A stretch of 64,000 nt of DNA from Pseudomonas profundi (GTDB lineage: Bacteria > Pseudomonadota > Gammaproteobacteria > Pseudomonadales > Pseudomonadaceae). Positions 8,869 through 17,919 of the stretch are shown here, one piece after another. The notes under the pieces were generated by a model, which did not search any database, had not been told where the DNA came from, and worked only from the letters and a program-made list of their open reading frames with translations. The stretch spans positions 124,001-188,000 of the forward strand of contig NZ_VTPZ01000003.1 of the NCBI RefSeq assembly GCF_008638305.1, given 5' to 3'. The translations under genes were made by a program, and so were the position numbers. Position 1 is the stretch's first letter. Every line of letters starts with the position of its first letter.

Positions 8869-9219
8869 AGCTTGGCGTAGCGCAGGCGCGCTACACCCCC
8901 AGGGATGCGTTGCCTGCCGCACCCTGCATTATCCATTTTGACGTAGCAGCTCCGAGCGGGGCTTCCCTGGGGTTGGCGTGCGCCTGCGCGCCGACAGGGT
9001 GTTATGAGCACGCGGGTTGCGTTCGGTCTCATTGACGGGCTTTGGTGTTGCTTGCGAGCTTGGCGTAGCGCAGGCGCGCTACACCCCCAGGATTGCGCCT
9101 CAGCAGCGGATTGGGCGTCCCTGGGGTTGGCGTGCGGCTCGGGCCGCGTTCGGACGCGCCGACGAGATTTAGCGTTGATTGCGAGCTTGGCGTAGCGCGG
9201 GCGCGCTACACCCCCAGGG
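8869..9219. repeat. Cluster of BIME-like palindromic repeats (5 copies)
   Basis: Three copies of a GCGTAGCGCAGGCGCGCTAC module ending in CACCCCCAGG (about 8870-8903, 9059-9091, 9185-9219) alternate with two copies of the inverted module CCTGGGGTTGGCGTGCG... (about 8965-8999 and 9119-9163; the second has an internal insertion). The same two modules, in the same alternation, build the array at 54366-55407. The region 8792-9267 otherwise holds no gene. Confidence 0.88.
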
Positions 9220-9267
9220 CCCCCAGACTGAGCCGGCGTGGGACGTCGGCTCGCTGTTGACGCCAGA

Positions 9268-10290
9268 TCAGTCGGCGATGTGAACCAGCTGCTTGCCGAA
9301 GTTCTTGCCCTTGAGCATTCCCTTGAACGCCTCGACTGCATTCTCCAGACCTTCAGCCACTGTCTCGCGGTATTTCAGCTGATGGTTAGCCACCTGATCA
9401 GCCAGTATGCCGGTAATTTCCTGATGACGGTCCTTCCATTCGGTCACCAGGAAGAAGCGGTGCTCCGGCGGATTGTCCATCGCCTTGAAGACATGGAAAG
9501 GCGTCTCGACCTTGCTCGCATCTTCGGCGTTGTAGGCTGACACATAACCGCAGATCGGCACGCGCGAGCCGGGGTTCAGCAGGGTAGCCACCGCCCGGGT
9601 GACTTCGCCGCCGACGTTTTCGAAGTACACATCAATGCCATCCGGGCAGGCCGCCTTCAGATCAGCCTGCAGGTTGCCGGCCTTGTAATCGACGCAGGCA
9701 TCAAAGCCCAGCTCTTCGACCACGAAGCGGCATTTTTCTTCACCGCCGGCGACACCGACCACGCGGCACCCCATCTGCTTGGCAGTCTGACCGACTACTG
9801 TACCAACCGGGCCCGACGCCGCAGACACCACCACAGTTTCGCCAGCCTTGGGCTTGCCAACGAATTTCAGACCACAATAACCGGTCCGCCCCGGCATGCC
9901 CGCGACGCCCAGATACGCCTGCAGCGGTACGCCCTTGGGCTCGATCTTGTAGACCATCTGCGCGTCGCCGGGGATGATGAAATATTCCTGCCAGCCGGTG
10001 TAGCAAGTGACCAGGTCGCCAACGCTGGAGTTATCGGATTTTGATTCGATGACGCGGCATACGCTTTCGCCAACGATGGTCTCGCCGATGCCGACCGGGT
10101 CCATATAGCCCTTGGCGTCGTTCAGACGGGGACGCATGTAGGGGTCGAGAGACAGCCAAAGGGTCTGGAGCAGAACCTCGCCGTCGCGGATGTCGCGTAC
10201 CGGCTCTTGCTCCATGACCAGATCGCCGTCGCGAATTTCGCCCTGAGGGCGCTGCTGGAGGATGATTTTGCGATTGGTAAGGTTGGTCAT
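9268..10290 (-). CDS. NADP-dependent MDR-family oxidoreductase (CurA/YncB type)
   Basis: 340 residues, a zinc-independent medium-chain reductase of the leukotriene B4 dehydrogenase / curcumin reductase group: substrate-site TLWLSLDPYMRPRL near residue 46 and an NADPH-binding fold with AASGPVGTVVGQTAKQMGC near 155. It should reduce the double bond of an alpha,beta-unsaturated ketone. It stands alone, read toward the BIME cluster. The natural substrate is unknown. Confidence 0.88.
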   Translation of the reverse strand: MTNLTNRKIILQQRPQGEIRDGDLVMEQEPVRDIRDGEVLLQTLWLSLDPYMRPRLNDAKGYMDPVGIGETIVGESVCRVIESKSDNSSVGDLVTCYTGWQEYFIIPGDAQMVYKIEPKGVPLQAYLGVAGMPGRTGYCGLKFVGKPKAGETVVVSAASGPVGTVVGQTAKQMGCRVVGVAGGEEKCRFVVEELGFDACVDYKAGNLQADLKAACPDGIDVYFENVGGEVTRAVATLLNPGSRVPICGYVSAYNAEDASKVETPFHVFKAMDNPPEHRFFLVTEWKDRHQEITGILADQVANHQLKYRETVAEGLENAVEAFKGMLKGKNFGKQLVHIAD

Positions 10291-10443
10291 GGTGCCTCGC
10301 GTGCTGAATGGTTGGAGAACAGCTTCGAGTGGAAGCAGCCCAGGATCATAAACCAGGTTCAGCAGCGCAACAGGTTCGCCGGGCTACTATTCATGGCTCT
10401 GATTCAGCAGTAATTAGCAGACCGAAACCATTCCTTGGCGCGA

Positions 10444-10986
10444 TCAGCCTGCCCAGTCTTCCGCGAGGTGTTCGTTTTTCAGGCGCACGTAGTTGTTGGC
10501 GGAATAGGTAAAGAAGGCTTTTTCGTCGTCGTTCAGCGGCCGGATTGCCCGCGCTGGACTACCCACATAGAGGTGCCCGCTCTTGAGCGTGCGATTGGCG
10601 GGCACCAGACTGCCTGCACCCAGAATCACCTCATCCTCGATCACGGCGCCGTCCATCACGATGCTGCCCATGCCAATCAGCGAGCGACTGCCGATGGTGC
10701 AGCCGTGCAGCAGCACCTTGTGGCCGATGGTCACGTCATCACCGATGATCAATGGATAGCCGGTAGGGTTGAACGGGCCGGCGTGGGTGATATGCAGCAC
10801 ACTGCCGTCCTGAATGCTGGTGCGCGCACCGACGCGGATATGCAGCATGTCGCCGCGTATGACGACTGCGGGCCAGACCGAACAGTCATCACCCAACACC
10901 ACGTCACCCAGCACCACGGCCGAGGGATCAACGAATACGCCCTGCCCGAGCTGCGGAATCTTGTCTGCGAAAGGTCTTACATTCAT
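10444..10986 (-). CDS. Gamma carbonic anhydrase-like hexapeptide protein (YrdA/PaaY family)
   Basis: 180 residues from the ATG at 10986, picked over the longer reading frame because GAGGTG lies 8 bases upstream. The left-handed beta-helix repeats are evident, and three candidate zinc histidines occur in HITHAG, IGHKVLLHG. The family includes active gamma carbonic anhydrases and proteins without measured activity, so the enzymatic role is tentative. It is divergent from prlC. Confidence 0.88.
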   Translation of the reverse strand: MNVRPFADKIPQLGQGVFVDPSAVVLGDVVLGDDCSVWPAVVIRGDMLHIRVGARTSIQDGSVLHITHAGPFNPTGYPLIIGDDVTIGHKVLLHGCTIGSRSLIGMGSIVMDGAVIEDEVILGAGSLVPANRTLKSGHLYVGSPARAIRPLNDDEKAFFTYSANNYVRLKNEHLAEDWAG

Positions 10987-11210
10987 GGCTTTGCACCTCA
11001 TGCGGGGAGCTCCCGGCAAATATCCGGCACCAGGACGCCGAAGGGTTATCAGGCTTGCACGGCTGCGTTTCATCTGCGGCCGGTCGAAAAATAATGTGCC
11101 GGCCGCACTTGTTTAGCGTTGGTGAAGCCACCATCCGTGCCAAAAGGCGTCATATTAAATAAGATGACGGTCAAAGTCCGTGTTTTCTCGAATCAGGATA
11201 CCCAAACGCC

Positions 11211-13259
11211 ATGTCGAATCCGTTATTGCAACCCTATGACCTGCCCCCATTCAGTGCCATCAAGGCCGAGCACGTCAAACCGGCCATCGAACAGATCCTG
11301 GCGGACAACCGCAAGCAGCTGCACGCGTTGCTGGCGACCAACCCAACCGAGTGGACCTGGTCAGACCTTATCGAGCCACTGGATGACCTGGGGGACCGGC
11401 TCTCCAGCGCCTGGTCCCCGGTAGGCCACCTGAACTCGGTAATGAACAGCCCCGAAATACGGGATGCCTATAACAGCTGCCTGCCGTTGCTCAGTGAATA
11501 TTTCACCGAGCTCGGCCAAAACCAGCCGTTGTTCGAAGCCTATACCCAGCTGGCGGAAAGCGATGGCTTTGCCAAACTGGACGCTGCCCAGCAGATCATC
11601 ATCGAGCACACCCTGCGTGACTTCCGCCTGTCCGGCATAGCCCTGCCCCCGGAACAGCAGAAGCGCTACGGCGAGATGCAGATGCGGCTGTCCGAGCTGC
11701 AGAGCAAATTCTCCAACCAGTTGATGGACGCCACGCAGGGCTGGACCAAACACATCACCGATGCCGCCGAGCTTGAAGGCCTGACCGAATCTGCCATGGC
11801 GCAGGCTCGGCAGGCTGCCGAAGAACGCGAGCTGGACGGCTGGCTGATCACCCTGGAATTCCCCAGCTATTTTGCGGTAATGACCCACGCCGATAATCGG
11901 GCGTTACGTGAAGAGGTGTATACCGCCTACAGCACGCGCGCCTCGGATCAGGGCCCAAATGCTGGCGACAACGACAACGGCCCGCTGATCGAAGAGATCC
12001 TCGCGCTGCGCCAGGAGCTGGCAGAACTGCTGGGTTACGCCAATTACGCCGAGCTGTCGCTGGCCACCAAAATGGCCGAAAGCACTGACCAGGTACTGGG
12101 CTTCCTGCGCGATCTGGCCAAGCGCAGCAAACCGGCCGCCGAAGCCGATCTGCAGGCGCTTCGCGACTATGCCGCCGAACAAGGCTGTAAGGATCTCCAG
12201 GCATGGGACCTGGGCTATTACGGCGAGAAACTGCGCCAGCATCGTTACGCCATTTCCCAGGAAGCACTGCGCCCCTACTTTCCAGTGAACAAGGTGCTGG
12301 ATGGCATGTTTGCTGTCGCTGGCCGCCTCTATGGCGTGGACATGCGCGAGGTCGAGGACTTCGATCGCTGGCACCCCGACGCGCGGCTATTCGAAATCGT
12401 CGAAGACGGCGAAGTCATCGGTCGCTTTTTCCTAGACCTGTACGCTCGCAGCAACAAGCGCGGCGGCGCCTGGATGGACGGCGCGCGTGACCGTCGCCTA
12501 TTACCGGGTGACGCGATCCAGCGGCCGGTGGCCTATCTGGTGTGCAATTTCACACCGCCGGTGGCCGGCGACAAACCGGCGCTGCTCACACACGACGAGG
12601 TCACCACACTGTTCCACGAGTTTGGCCATGGGTTGCATCATCTGCTGACCCGGGTCGATTATGCCTCTGCCTCCGGGATCAACGGTGTCGCCTGGGATGC
12701 GGTCGAGCTGCCGAGTCAATTCATGGAGAACTGGTGCTGGGAGCCGGAAGGGCTGGAGCTCATCTCAGGTCACTACGAGACTGGCGAGCCGCTTCCGCAG
12801 GACCTGCTGGAAAAAATGCTCGCGGCACGCAACTTCCAGTCCGGCATGGGCATGCTCAGGCAGATCGAGTTCTCCCTGTTCGACTTCGAGCTACATGCCA
12901 GACGCGAACCGGGCCGCAGCGTCCAGCAGGTACTGGATGCAGTACGTGACGAAACCTCGGTGCTGCGCCCGCCAGCGTTCAACCGTTTCCAGAACGGATT
13001 CGCGCATATCTTTGCCGGCGGCTATGCGGCCGGATACTACAGTTACAAGTGGGCTGAAGTGCTGTCTGCGGATGCGTTCTCGCGCTTTGAGGAAGAGGGC
13101 ATTTTCAACCGCGAAACCGGTCGCGATTTCCGCGAGGCGATTCTGGCGCAGGGCGGCAGCCGTGAGCCCATGGCATTGTTCGTCGCCTTCCGCGGGCGCG
13201 AACCGTCGATTGATGCGCTGCTGCGACACAGCGGCCTGACCGGAGAACAAGCGGCATGA
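11211..13259 (+). CDS. prlC: Oligopeptidase A (M3 zinc metallopeptidase)
   Basis: 682 residues, full length for OpdA/PrlC. The HEFGH zinc site is at residues 469-473 (TLFHEFGHGLHHLL) and the third ligand region near VELPSQFMENW. It is a cytosolic peptidase that clears oligopeptides, including cleaved signal peptides. The stop overlaps the start of the next gene by four bases (ATGA), so the two are coupled. Confidence 0.96.
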   Translation: MSNPLLQPYDLPPFSAIKAEHVKPAIEQILADNRKQLHALLATNPTEWTWSDLIEPLDDLGDRLSSAWSPVGHLNSVMNSPEIRDAYNSCLPLLSEYFTELGQNQPLFEAYTQLAESDGFAKLDAAQQIIIEHTLRDFRLSGIALPPEQQKRYGEMQMRLSELQSKFSNQLMDATQGWTKHITDAAELEGLTESAMAQARQAAEERELDGWLITLEFPSYFAVMTHADNRALREEVYTAYSTRASDQGPNAGDNDNGPLIEEILALRQELAELLGYANYAELSLATKMAESTDQVLGFLRDLAKRSKPAAEADLQALRDYAAEQGCKDLQAWDLGYYGEKLRQHRYAISQEALRPYFPVNKVLDGMFAVAGRLYGVDMREVEDFDRWHPDARLFEIVEDGEVIGRFFLDLYARSNKRGGAWMDGARDRRLLPGDAIQRPVAYLVCNFTPPVAGDKPALLTHDEVTTLFHEFGHGLHHLLTRVDYASASGINGVAWDAVELPSQFMENWCWEPEGLELISGHYETGEPLPQDLLEKMLAARNFQSGMGMLRQIEFSLFDFELHARREPGRSVQQVLDAVRDETSVLRPPAFNRFQNGFAHIFAGGYAAGYYSYKWAEVLSADAFSRFEEEGIFNRETGRDFREAILAQGGSREPMALFVAFRGREPSIDALLRHSGLTGEQAA

Positions 13260-13516
13260 CCGAAGTAAAAAAACGCTTCATCGCCGGGGCGGTATGCCCC
13301 GCCTGCAGCAAGATGGACACCATCGTCATGTTTGAGGAGGACGGCGCCCAGCATCGCGAATGTGTCGAGTGCGGCTTCGCCGACACGCTGGATGAGCGGG
13401 GCAATTCTGTGCCCCGCGAAATTCCGACCCGGGTGACCGTGGCCAAGCCGGCGAAGCCGGCCGCAACCTCTCATACGGTGCAGTTTTTTCCGAATCCGAA
13501 ACTGAAAAAGAAGTGA
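13256..13516 (+). CDS. YheV-family zinc-ribbon protein
   Basis: 86 residues with two CxxC pairs (CPAC near 14 and CVEC near 36) and the family's acidic middle and lysine-rich tail. The four-base overlap with prlC shows coupled translation; prlC plus this small gene is a recurrent pair in Pseudomonas. Its function is unknown beyond likely zinc binding. Confidence 0.88.
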   Translation: MTEVKKRFIAGAVCPACSKMDTIVMFEEDGAQHRECVECGFADTLDERGNSVPREIPTRVTVAKPAKPAATSHTVQFFPNPKLKKK

Positions 13517-13525
13517 AGCGGGAGA

Positions 13526-14170
13526 TCAGGCGGCCCCGCGCCACTTGATCTCAACCCCCAGCTCCTCGGACATGCACGGCCACTGGTCCCATAACCGGCG
13601 ACAGGTTTCGGGATCAATCTGCGCCTTGTAGGCCTGAAATGCCTCGCCTTCAAACAGCGTTTCCGGCACCAGGGCCTGCACTGCGCGTTCTACCTCTGCA
13701 TCCAGCTCATTGGAGAAAGGCTCGCCCAACAACTGATGCACAATCAGATTGGCGCGGGTCATGCCCAACGGAATCAGCGGACCGCATTCATGTATCACAT
13801 ACCGATCATTGACCTCTTCTACCAACCGATGGGACAGATACGCCTCATCAAGGAGCGCCAGCATGCCCTGGTGGTCAGCTGGTAAAGCAGGCGGCTGCAG
13901 AAAAAACGCTTCTGCGACTTTCAACACCGGAAGCAACTGGGTGCGGATCCGCGCAGCCTCTGCCACCGCTTCGGCTGCCTCGAGAATATCCGGCACCTGG
14001 GCAATGTACGCATTGATAAAGCGCAGCAACGCTGCGGTGGCACTCGGCTCGGGTGCTATGGCTGGGTGCAGGTCCGGCAGCCTGTGCTCCAGCCAGTCCT
14101 TCAGCGCTGCCTCGCCCTGCTGATCTGAGCGCGCCTCGGCGACACGCTCTCTTAATGCGGAAATATTCAT
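13526..14170 (-). CDS. Hypothetical protein, unknown family
   Basis: 214 residues from the ATG at 14170 (GGAG five bases upstream favours it over the start at 14224). The protein is soluble, rich in Ala, Leu and Glu, and mostly helical by composition, with no motif I recognise, signal peptide or membrane segment. It converges on the YheV gene with only 9 bp between the stops. Codon use looks native. I cannot assign a function. Confidence 0.75.
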   Translation of the reverse strand: MNISALRERVAEARSDQQGEAALKDWLEHRLPDLHPAIAPEPSATAALLRFINAYIAQVPDILEAAEAVAEAARIRTQLLPVLKVAEAFFLQPPALPADHQGMLALLDEAYLSHRLVEEVNDRYVIHECGPLIPLGMTRANLIVHQLLGEPFSNELDAEVERAVQALVPETLFEGEAFQAYKAQIDPETCRRLWDQWPCMSEELGVEIKWRGAA

Positions 14171-14360
14171 GGAGACTCCGTGCGGGATAATGAAGCTGCC
14201 CGCGGTGGGGATACGGTAAGCCATTCAAAGCTAGCAGAGGCTTTTGGCACCGTCAAAGTGACTCATTCATGAGCCATTAAACCTATTTGCGTGGCTTGTT
14301 GAACACGTCACAAACGGCCTTGAATGGGTTACTGACTAGCACAAGACTTCTGGCCGCTGC

Positions 14361-14374
14361 TTGACCTTTATCAA
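14361..14374. promoter_or_regulatory. ANR/FNR box upstream of the cytochrome oxidase operon
   Basis: TTGACCTTTATCAA matches TTGAT-N4-ATCAA at nine of ten fixed positions. Its centre lies about 60 bp before the transcription start expected from the promoter at 14394-14421, a spacing used by class I FNR-type activators. The region 14171-14576 holds no gene; this box and the promoter are its only recognisable contents. Confidence 0.6.
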
Positions 14375-14393
14375 AATAAACCGCAACGAGATA

Positions 14394-14421
14394 TTGCGAT
14401 CACCTCCGCCAGGTCTATACT
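14394..14421 (+). promoter_or_regulatory. Candidate promoter of the cox operon
   Basis: -35 TTGCGA (14394-14399), 16-bp spacer, -10 TATACT (14416-14421). The predicted start near 14428 leaves an untranslated leader of about 150 nt before coxB. Confidence 0.5.
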
Positions 14422-14576
14422 CGGATCTGTCTGGTAGCTGTTCGGGGGGCCAGGCTTCTGCCTGTCAGGACCTTTGGGGGAAATGTGGGCAAGCTTCTGC
14501 GAGACCGTTGCCGTATAGGTTGAACTCCCCGTTGCGCCAGTTTGGTTGATAAAAAAAATAAACAGGGGAACCGGGA

Positions 14577-15701
14577 ATGTTGCGATATGCAAGTGCCTGG
14601 CTGGGTGGTCTGTCACTGTCAGCAGTCAGCAGTTCCGCCAGCGCCGACTGGGAAGTAAACATGACCAGGGGGGTGACCGACGTCAGTCACTCGGTCTTCA
14701 ACCTCCATATGACCATTTTCTGGATCTGTGTGGCCATTGGCGTCATCGTCTTCGGGATCATGTTCTGGTCGATGTTCATGCACCGGAAATCCCGGGGAGC
14801 CGTTCCGGCCACCTTCCATGAGAACCTGACGGTCGAAATTCTCTGGACCGTTATCCCCCTGCTTATTCTGGTTGGCATCGCGATACCGGCCACCACAACG
14901 TTGATCGATATCTACGACGCAGACGATTCCGACATCGATATCATGGTGACCGGTTACCAGTGGCGTTGGCAATACAGCTATCTCGGCGAAGACGTCTCCT
15001 TCTTCAGCCACATGACCACCTCCCGCGACGCAATCAACAACCTGGCCGACAAGGGCGAGAACTACCTGCTTGAGGTGGACGAGCCGGTGGTCATTCCGGT
15101 GGGCCAAAAGGTTCGTTTTCTGGTCACGGCTGCGGACGTGATCCACTCGTGGTGGGTTCCCTCGCTGGCGGTCAAGAAGGACGCCATCCCCGGGTTCGTC
15201 AACGAAGCCTGGACCCGCGTGGAAGAGCCCGGCATCTATCGCGGACAATGCACCGAACTCTGCGGCCGCGACCATGCTTTCATGCCCATCGTGGTCGACG
15301 CTCGTTCGCAGGAAGACTATGACGCCTGGCTCGCAGAGAAGAAGGAGTTTGCCGCACGCGAAGCCGAACTGACTGAAAAGGAATGGACGCTCGAAGAGCT
15401 GATGGAACGGGGCGAGCGAGTCTATTCCAGCACCTGCGCGTCGTGCCACCAGCCTACCGGCCAGGGTATTCCAGGCGCTTTCCCTTCGCTCGTCGGCAGC
15501 GACATGGTGCTGAACGATCTCACCGGTCACATCGACATCGTGGTCAATGGCAGCCCCGGCACCGCCATGGCGGCTTTCGGTCCGCAGCTCTCCGAGGTGG
15601 ATCTGGCAGCGGTTATCACCTACGAACGTAACGCCTGGGGTAACGACACCGGCGACATGGTGACACCGCTCGACATCCTCGAATTTGAAGAAGATCAATA
15701 G
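14577..15701 (+). CDS. coxB: Cytochrome c oxidase subunit II with fused cytochrome c domain
   Basis: 374 residues: signal peptide-like start (to about residue 23), two membrane helices (about 42-64 and 83-103), a CuA cupredoxin domain with the ligand cluster CTELCGRDHAFM, then a C-terminal cytochrome c domain with heme site CASCH at 287-291 and a likely axial Met in GTAMAAFG. This fusion marks a caa3-type terminal oxidase. It is the first gene of the cox operon and is followed by coxA after 10 bp. Confidence 0.96.
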   Translation: MLRYASAWLGGLSLSAVSSSASADWEVNMTRGVTDVSHSVFNLHMTIFWICVAIGVIVFGIMFWSMFMHRKSRGAVPATFHENLTVEILWTVIPLLILVGIAIPATTTLIDIYDADDSDIDIMVTGYQWRWQYSYLGEDVSFFSHMTTSRDAINNLADKGENYLLEVDEPVVIPVGQKVRFLVTAADVIHSWWVPSLAVKKDAIPGFVNEAWTRVEEPGIYRGQCTELCGRDHAFMPIVVDARSQEDYDAWLAEKKEFAAREAELTEKEWTLEELMERGERVYSSTCASCHQPTGQGIPGAFPSLVGSDMVLNDLTGHIDIVVNGSPGTAMAAFGPQLSEVDLAAVITYERNAWGNDTGDMVTPLDILEFEEDQ

Positions 15702-15711
15702 GAGACCTGTC

Positions 15712-17295
15712 ATGAGTGCAGTGATCGATCACCATCACGCCGACCATGGACATGGTCCGGCCAAGGGCCTGATGCGCTGGGTGCTGACTACCAACCACAA
15801 GGACATCGGCTCGATGTACCTGTGGTTCAGCTTCGCAATGTTCCTGCTCGGCGGCAGCATGGCCATGATTATCCGCGCCGAGCTGTTCCAACCCGGTCTG
15901 CAACTGGTGCAGCCGGAATTCTTCAACCAGATGACCACCAGCCACGGTCTGATCATGGTGTTCGGCGCCGTGATGCCGGCCTTCGTCGGCCTGGCCAACT
16001 GGATGATCCCCCTGATGATCGGGGCGCCGGACATGGCGTTGCCGCGGATGAACAACTTCAGTTTCTGGTTGTTGCCGGCGGCCTTCGGTCTGCTGATTTC
16101 CACGCTGTTCATGGAAGGCGGTGGCCCGAACTTTGGCTGGACCTTCTACGCGCCGCTATCCACGACCTACGCCCCACCGAGCGTGACCTTCTTCATCTTC
16201 GCCATCCACCTGGCCGGTATCAGTTCGATCATGGGGGCGATCAACATCATCGCCACCATCCTCAACCTGCGCGCGCCGGGCATGACGCTGATGAAGATGC
16301 CGCTGTTCGTCTGGACCTGGCTGATCACCGCCTTCCTGCTGATTGCCGTGATGCCGGTTCTGGCGGGTGCGGTGACCATGATGCTGATGGATATCCACTT
16401 CGGCACCAGCTTCTTCAACGCGGCGGGTGGCGGCGATCCGGTGATGTTCCAGCACATTTTCTGGTTCTTCGGTCATCCCGAGGTGTACATCATGATTCTG
16501 CCGGCCTTCGGCACGGTCAGCATGATCATCCCGGCATTCGCCCGTAAGCCGCTGTTCGGCTATACCTCGATGGTCTATGCCACCGGCGCCATCGCATTCC
16601 TGTCCTTCGCGGTATGGGCTCACCACATGTTTACCGTGGGTATCCCGCTTACCGGCGAACTGTTCTTCATGTACGCCACCATGCTGATCGCGGTGCCCAC
16701 CGGGGTGAAGGTATTCAACTGGGTGTCGACCATGTTCCGCGGCTCACTGACCTTCGAAGCGCCCATGCTGTTCTCGGTGGCCTTCGTGATCCTGTTCACC
16801 ATCGGCGGCTTCTCGGGCCTGATGCTGGCGATGGCACCAGCGGATTTCCAGTATCACGACACCTACTTCGTGGTGGCGCATTTCCACTACGTACTGGTGC
16901 CCGGGGCCATCTTCGGCATCTTTGCCTCGGCCTACTACTGGCTGCCCAAGTGGACCGGCCACATGTACGACGAGGTACTGGCGAAGACGCACTTCTGGAT
17001 GTCCTTTATCGGGATGAATCTCGCGTTTTTCCCGATGCACTTTGTGGGTCTGGCAGGCATGCCGCGGCGGATTCCCGACTACAACATGATGTTCGCCAAC
17101 TTCAACATGGTGTCCTCCATCGGCGCCTTCATGTTCGGCGCGACCCAGTTGCTGTTCCTGTACATCGTCATCAAGTGCATCCGTGGCGGCCCGAAAGCTG
17201 CCGCCAAGCCCTGGGAAGGCGCGGAAGGTCTGGAATGGACCGTGCCCTCACCGGCTCCGTATCACACCTTCACCACCCCACCGGAAGTGAAGTGA
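15712..17295 (+). CDS. coxA: Cytochrome c oxidase subunit I
   Basis: 527 residues from ATG 15712 (GGAG ten bases upstream; the longer frame from 15685 is rejected). Twelve membrane helices. Heme-copper signatures: WFFGHPEVYIMILPAFG with the Cu-B histidine and cross-linked tyrosine, and DTYFVVAHFHYVL with the heme a3 and heme a histidines. It is the catalytic oxygen-reducing, proton-pumping subunit of an A-type oxidase. Confidence 0.97.
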   Translation: MSAVIDHHHADHGHGPAKGLMRWVLTTNHKDIGSMYLWFSFAMFLLGGSMAMIIRAELFQPGLQLVQPEFFNQMTTSHGLIMVFGAVMPAFVGLANWMIPLMIGAPDMALPRMNNFSFWLLPAAFGLLISTLFMEGGGPNFGWTFYAPLSTTYAPPSVTFFIFAIHLAGISSIMGAINIIATILNLRAPGMTLMKMPLFVWTWLITAFLLIAVMPVLAGAVTMMLMDIHFGTSFFNAAGGGDPVMFQHIFWFFGHPEVYIMILPAFGTVSMIIPAFARKPLFGYTSMVYATGAIAFLSFAVWAHHMFTVGIPLTGELFFMYATMLIAVPTGVKVFNWVSTMFRGSLTFEAPMLFSVAFVILFTIGGFSGLMLAMAPADFQYHDTYFVVAHFHYVLVPGAIFGIFASAYYWLPKWTGHMYDEVLAKTHFWMSFIGMNLAFFPMHFVGLAGMPRRIPDYNMMFANFNMVSSIGAFMFGATQLLFLYIVIKCIRGGPKAAAKPWEGAEGLEWTVPSPAPYHTFTTPPEVK

Positions 17296-17304
17296 GGTAA
17301 CGAC

Positions 17305-17874
17305 ATGAGCGAAGGCATTAGCACTAAGCGACTGGTGTCCCGACTGGCTTTGCTGGTGGTAGGCATGTTCGGCTTCGGGTTCCTGCTGGTGCCGATCTAT
17401 GACGTGATGTGCGATGCCTTCGGCATCAACGGCAAAACCCGCGGGACGGCCTATGAAGGCACCGTGTCGGCCATTGATGAGACCCGCTCGGTTCGCGTGC
17501 AGTTCGTTTCGACCAATGCCGAAGGCATGAACTGGTCGTTTGGCCCCGCCGCGAATCAACTGGTGATGCACCCTGGCGAAACCCGCGAGATGATCTTCAC
17601 CGCATACAACCCTACCGACAAGCCGATGGTCGCACAGGCGATTCCCAGCGTATCGCCATCCAAGGCCGCGGCGTATTTCCACAAGACCGAGTGTTTCTGC
17701 TTTACCCAGCAAGTGCTACAACCTGGCGAGCGGGTCGAAATGCCGGTGCGCTTCATCGTGGATGCCGCGCTGCCTGGTGAGGTCCAACGGCTCACCCTGG
17801 CCTACACTCTGTTTGATGTGACCGAACGTATGGCAGCCAGCCTTGATCTGGCTTCAATGCAGCACTCCAACTGA
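17305..17874 (+). CDS. ctaG: Cytochrome c oxidase copper-B assembly protein (Cox11)
   Basis: 189 residues, single N-terminal membrane anchor (about 10-30), then a periplasmic immunoglobulin-like domain bearing the copper-binding CFCF motif (TECFCFTQQ near residue 130). It delivers copper to the Cu-B site of CoxA. Placed between coxA and coxC as in other proteobacterial cox operons. Confidence 0.95.
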   Translation: MSEGISTKRLVSRLALLVVGMFGFGFLLVPIYDVMCDAFGINGKTRGTAYEGTVSAIDETRSVRVQFVSTNAEGMNWSFGPAANQLVMHPGETREMIFTAYNPTDKPMVAQAIPSVSPSKAAAYFHKTECFCFTQQVLQPGERVEMPVRFIVDAALPGEVQRLTLAYTLFDVTERMAASLDLASMQHSN

Positions 17875-17919
17875 TACTGCATGCCGCGTTAATCAGGCTG
17901 CCTATAAGGAGAACAAAAG

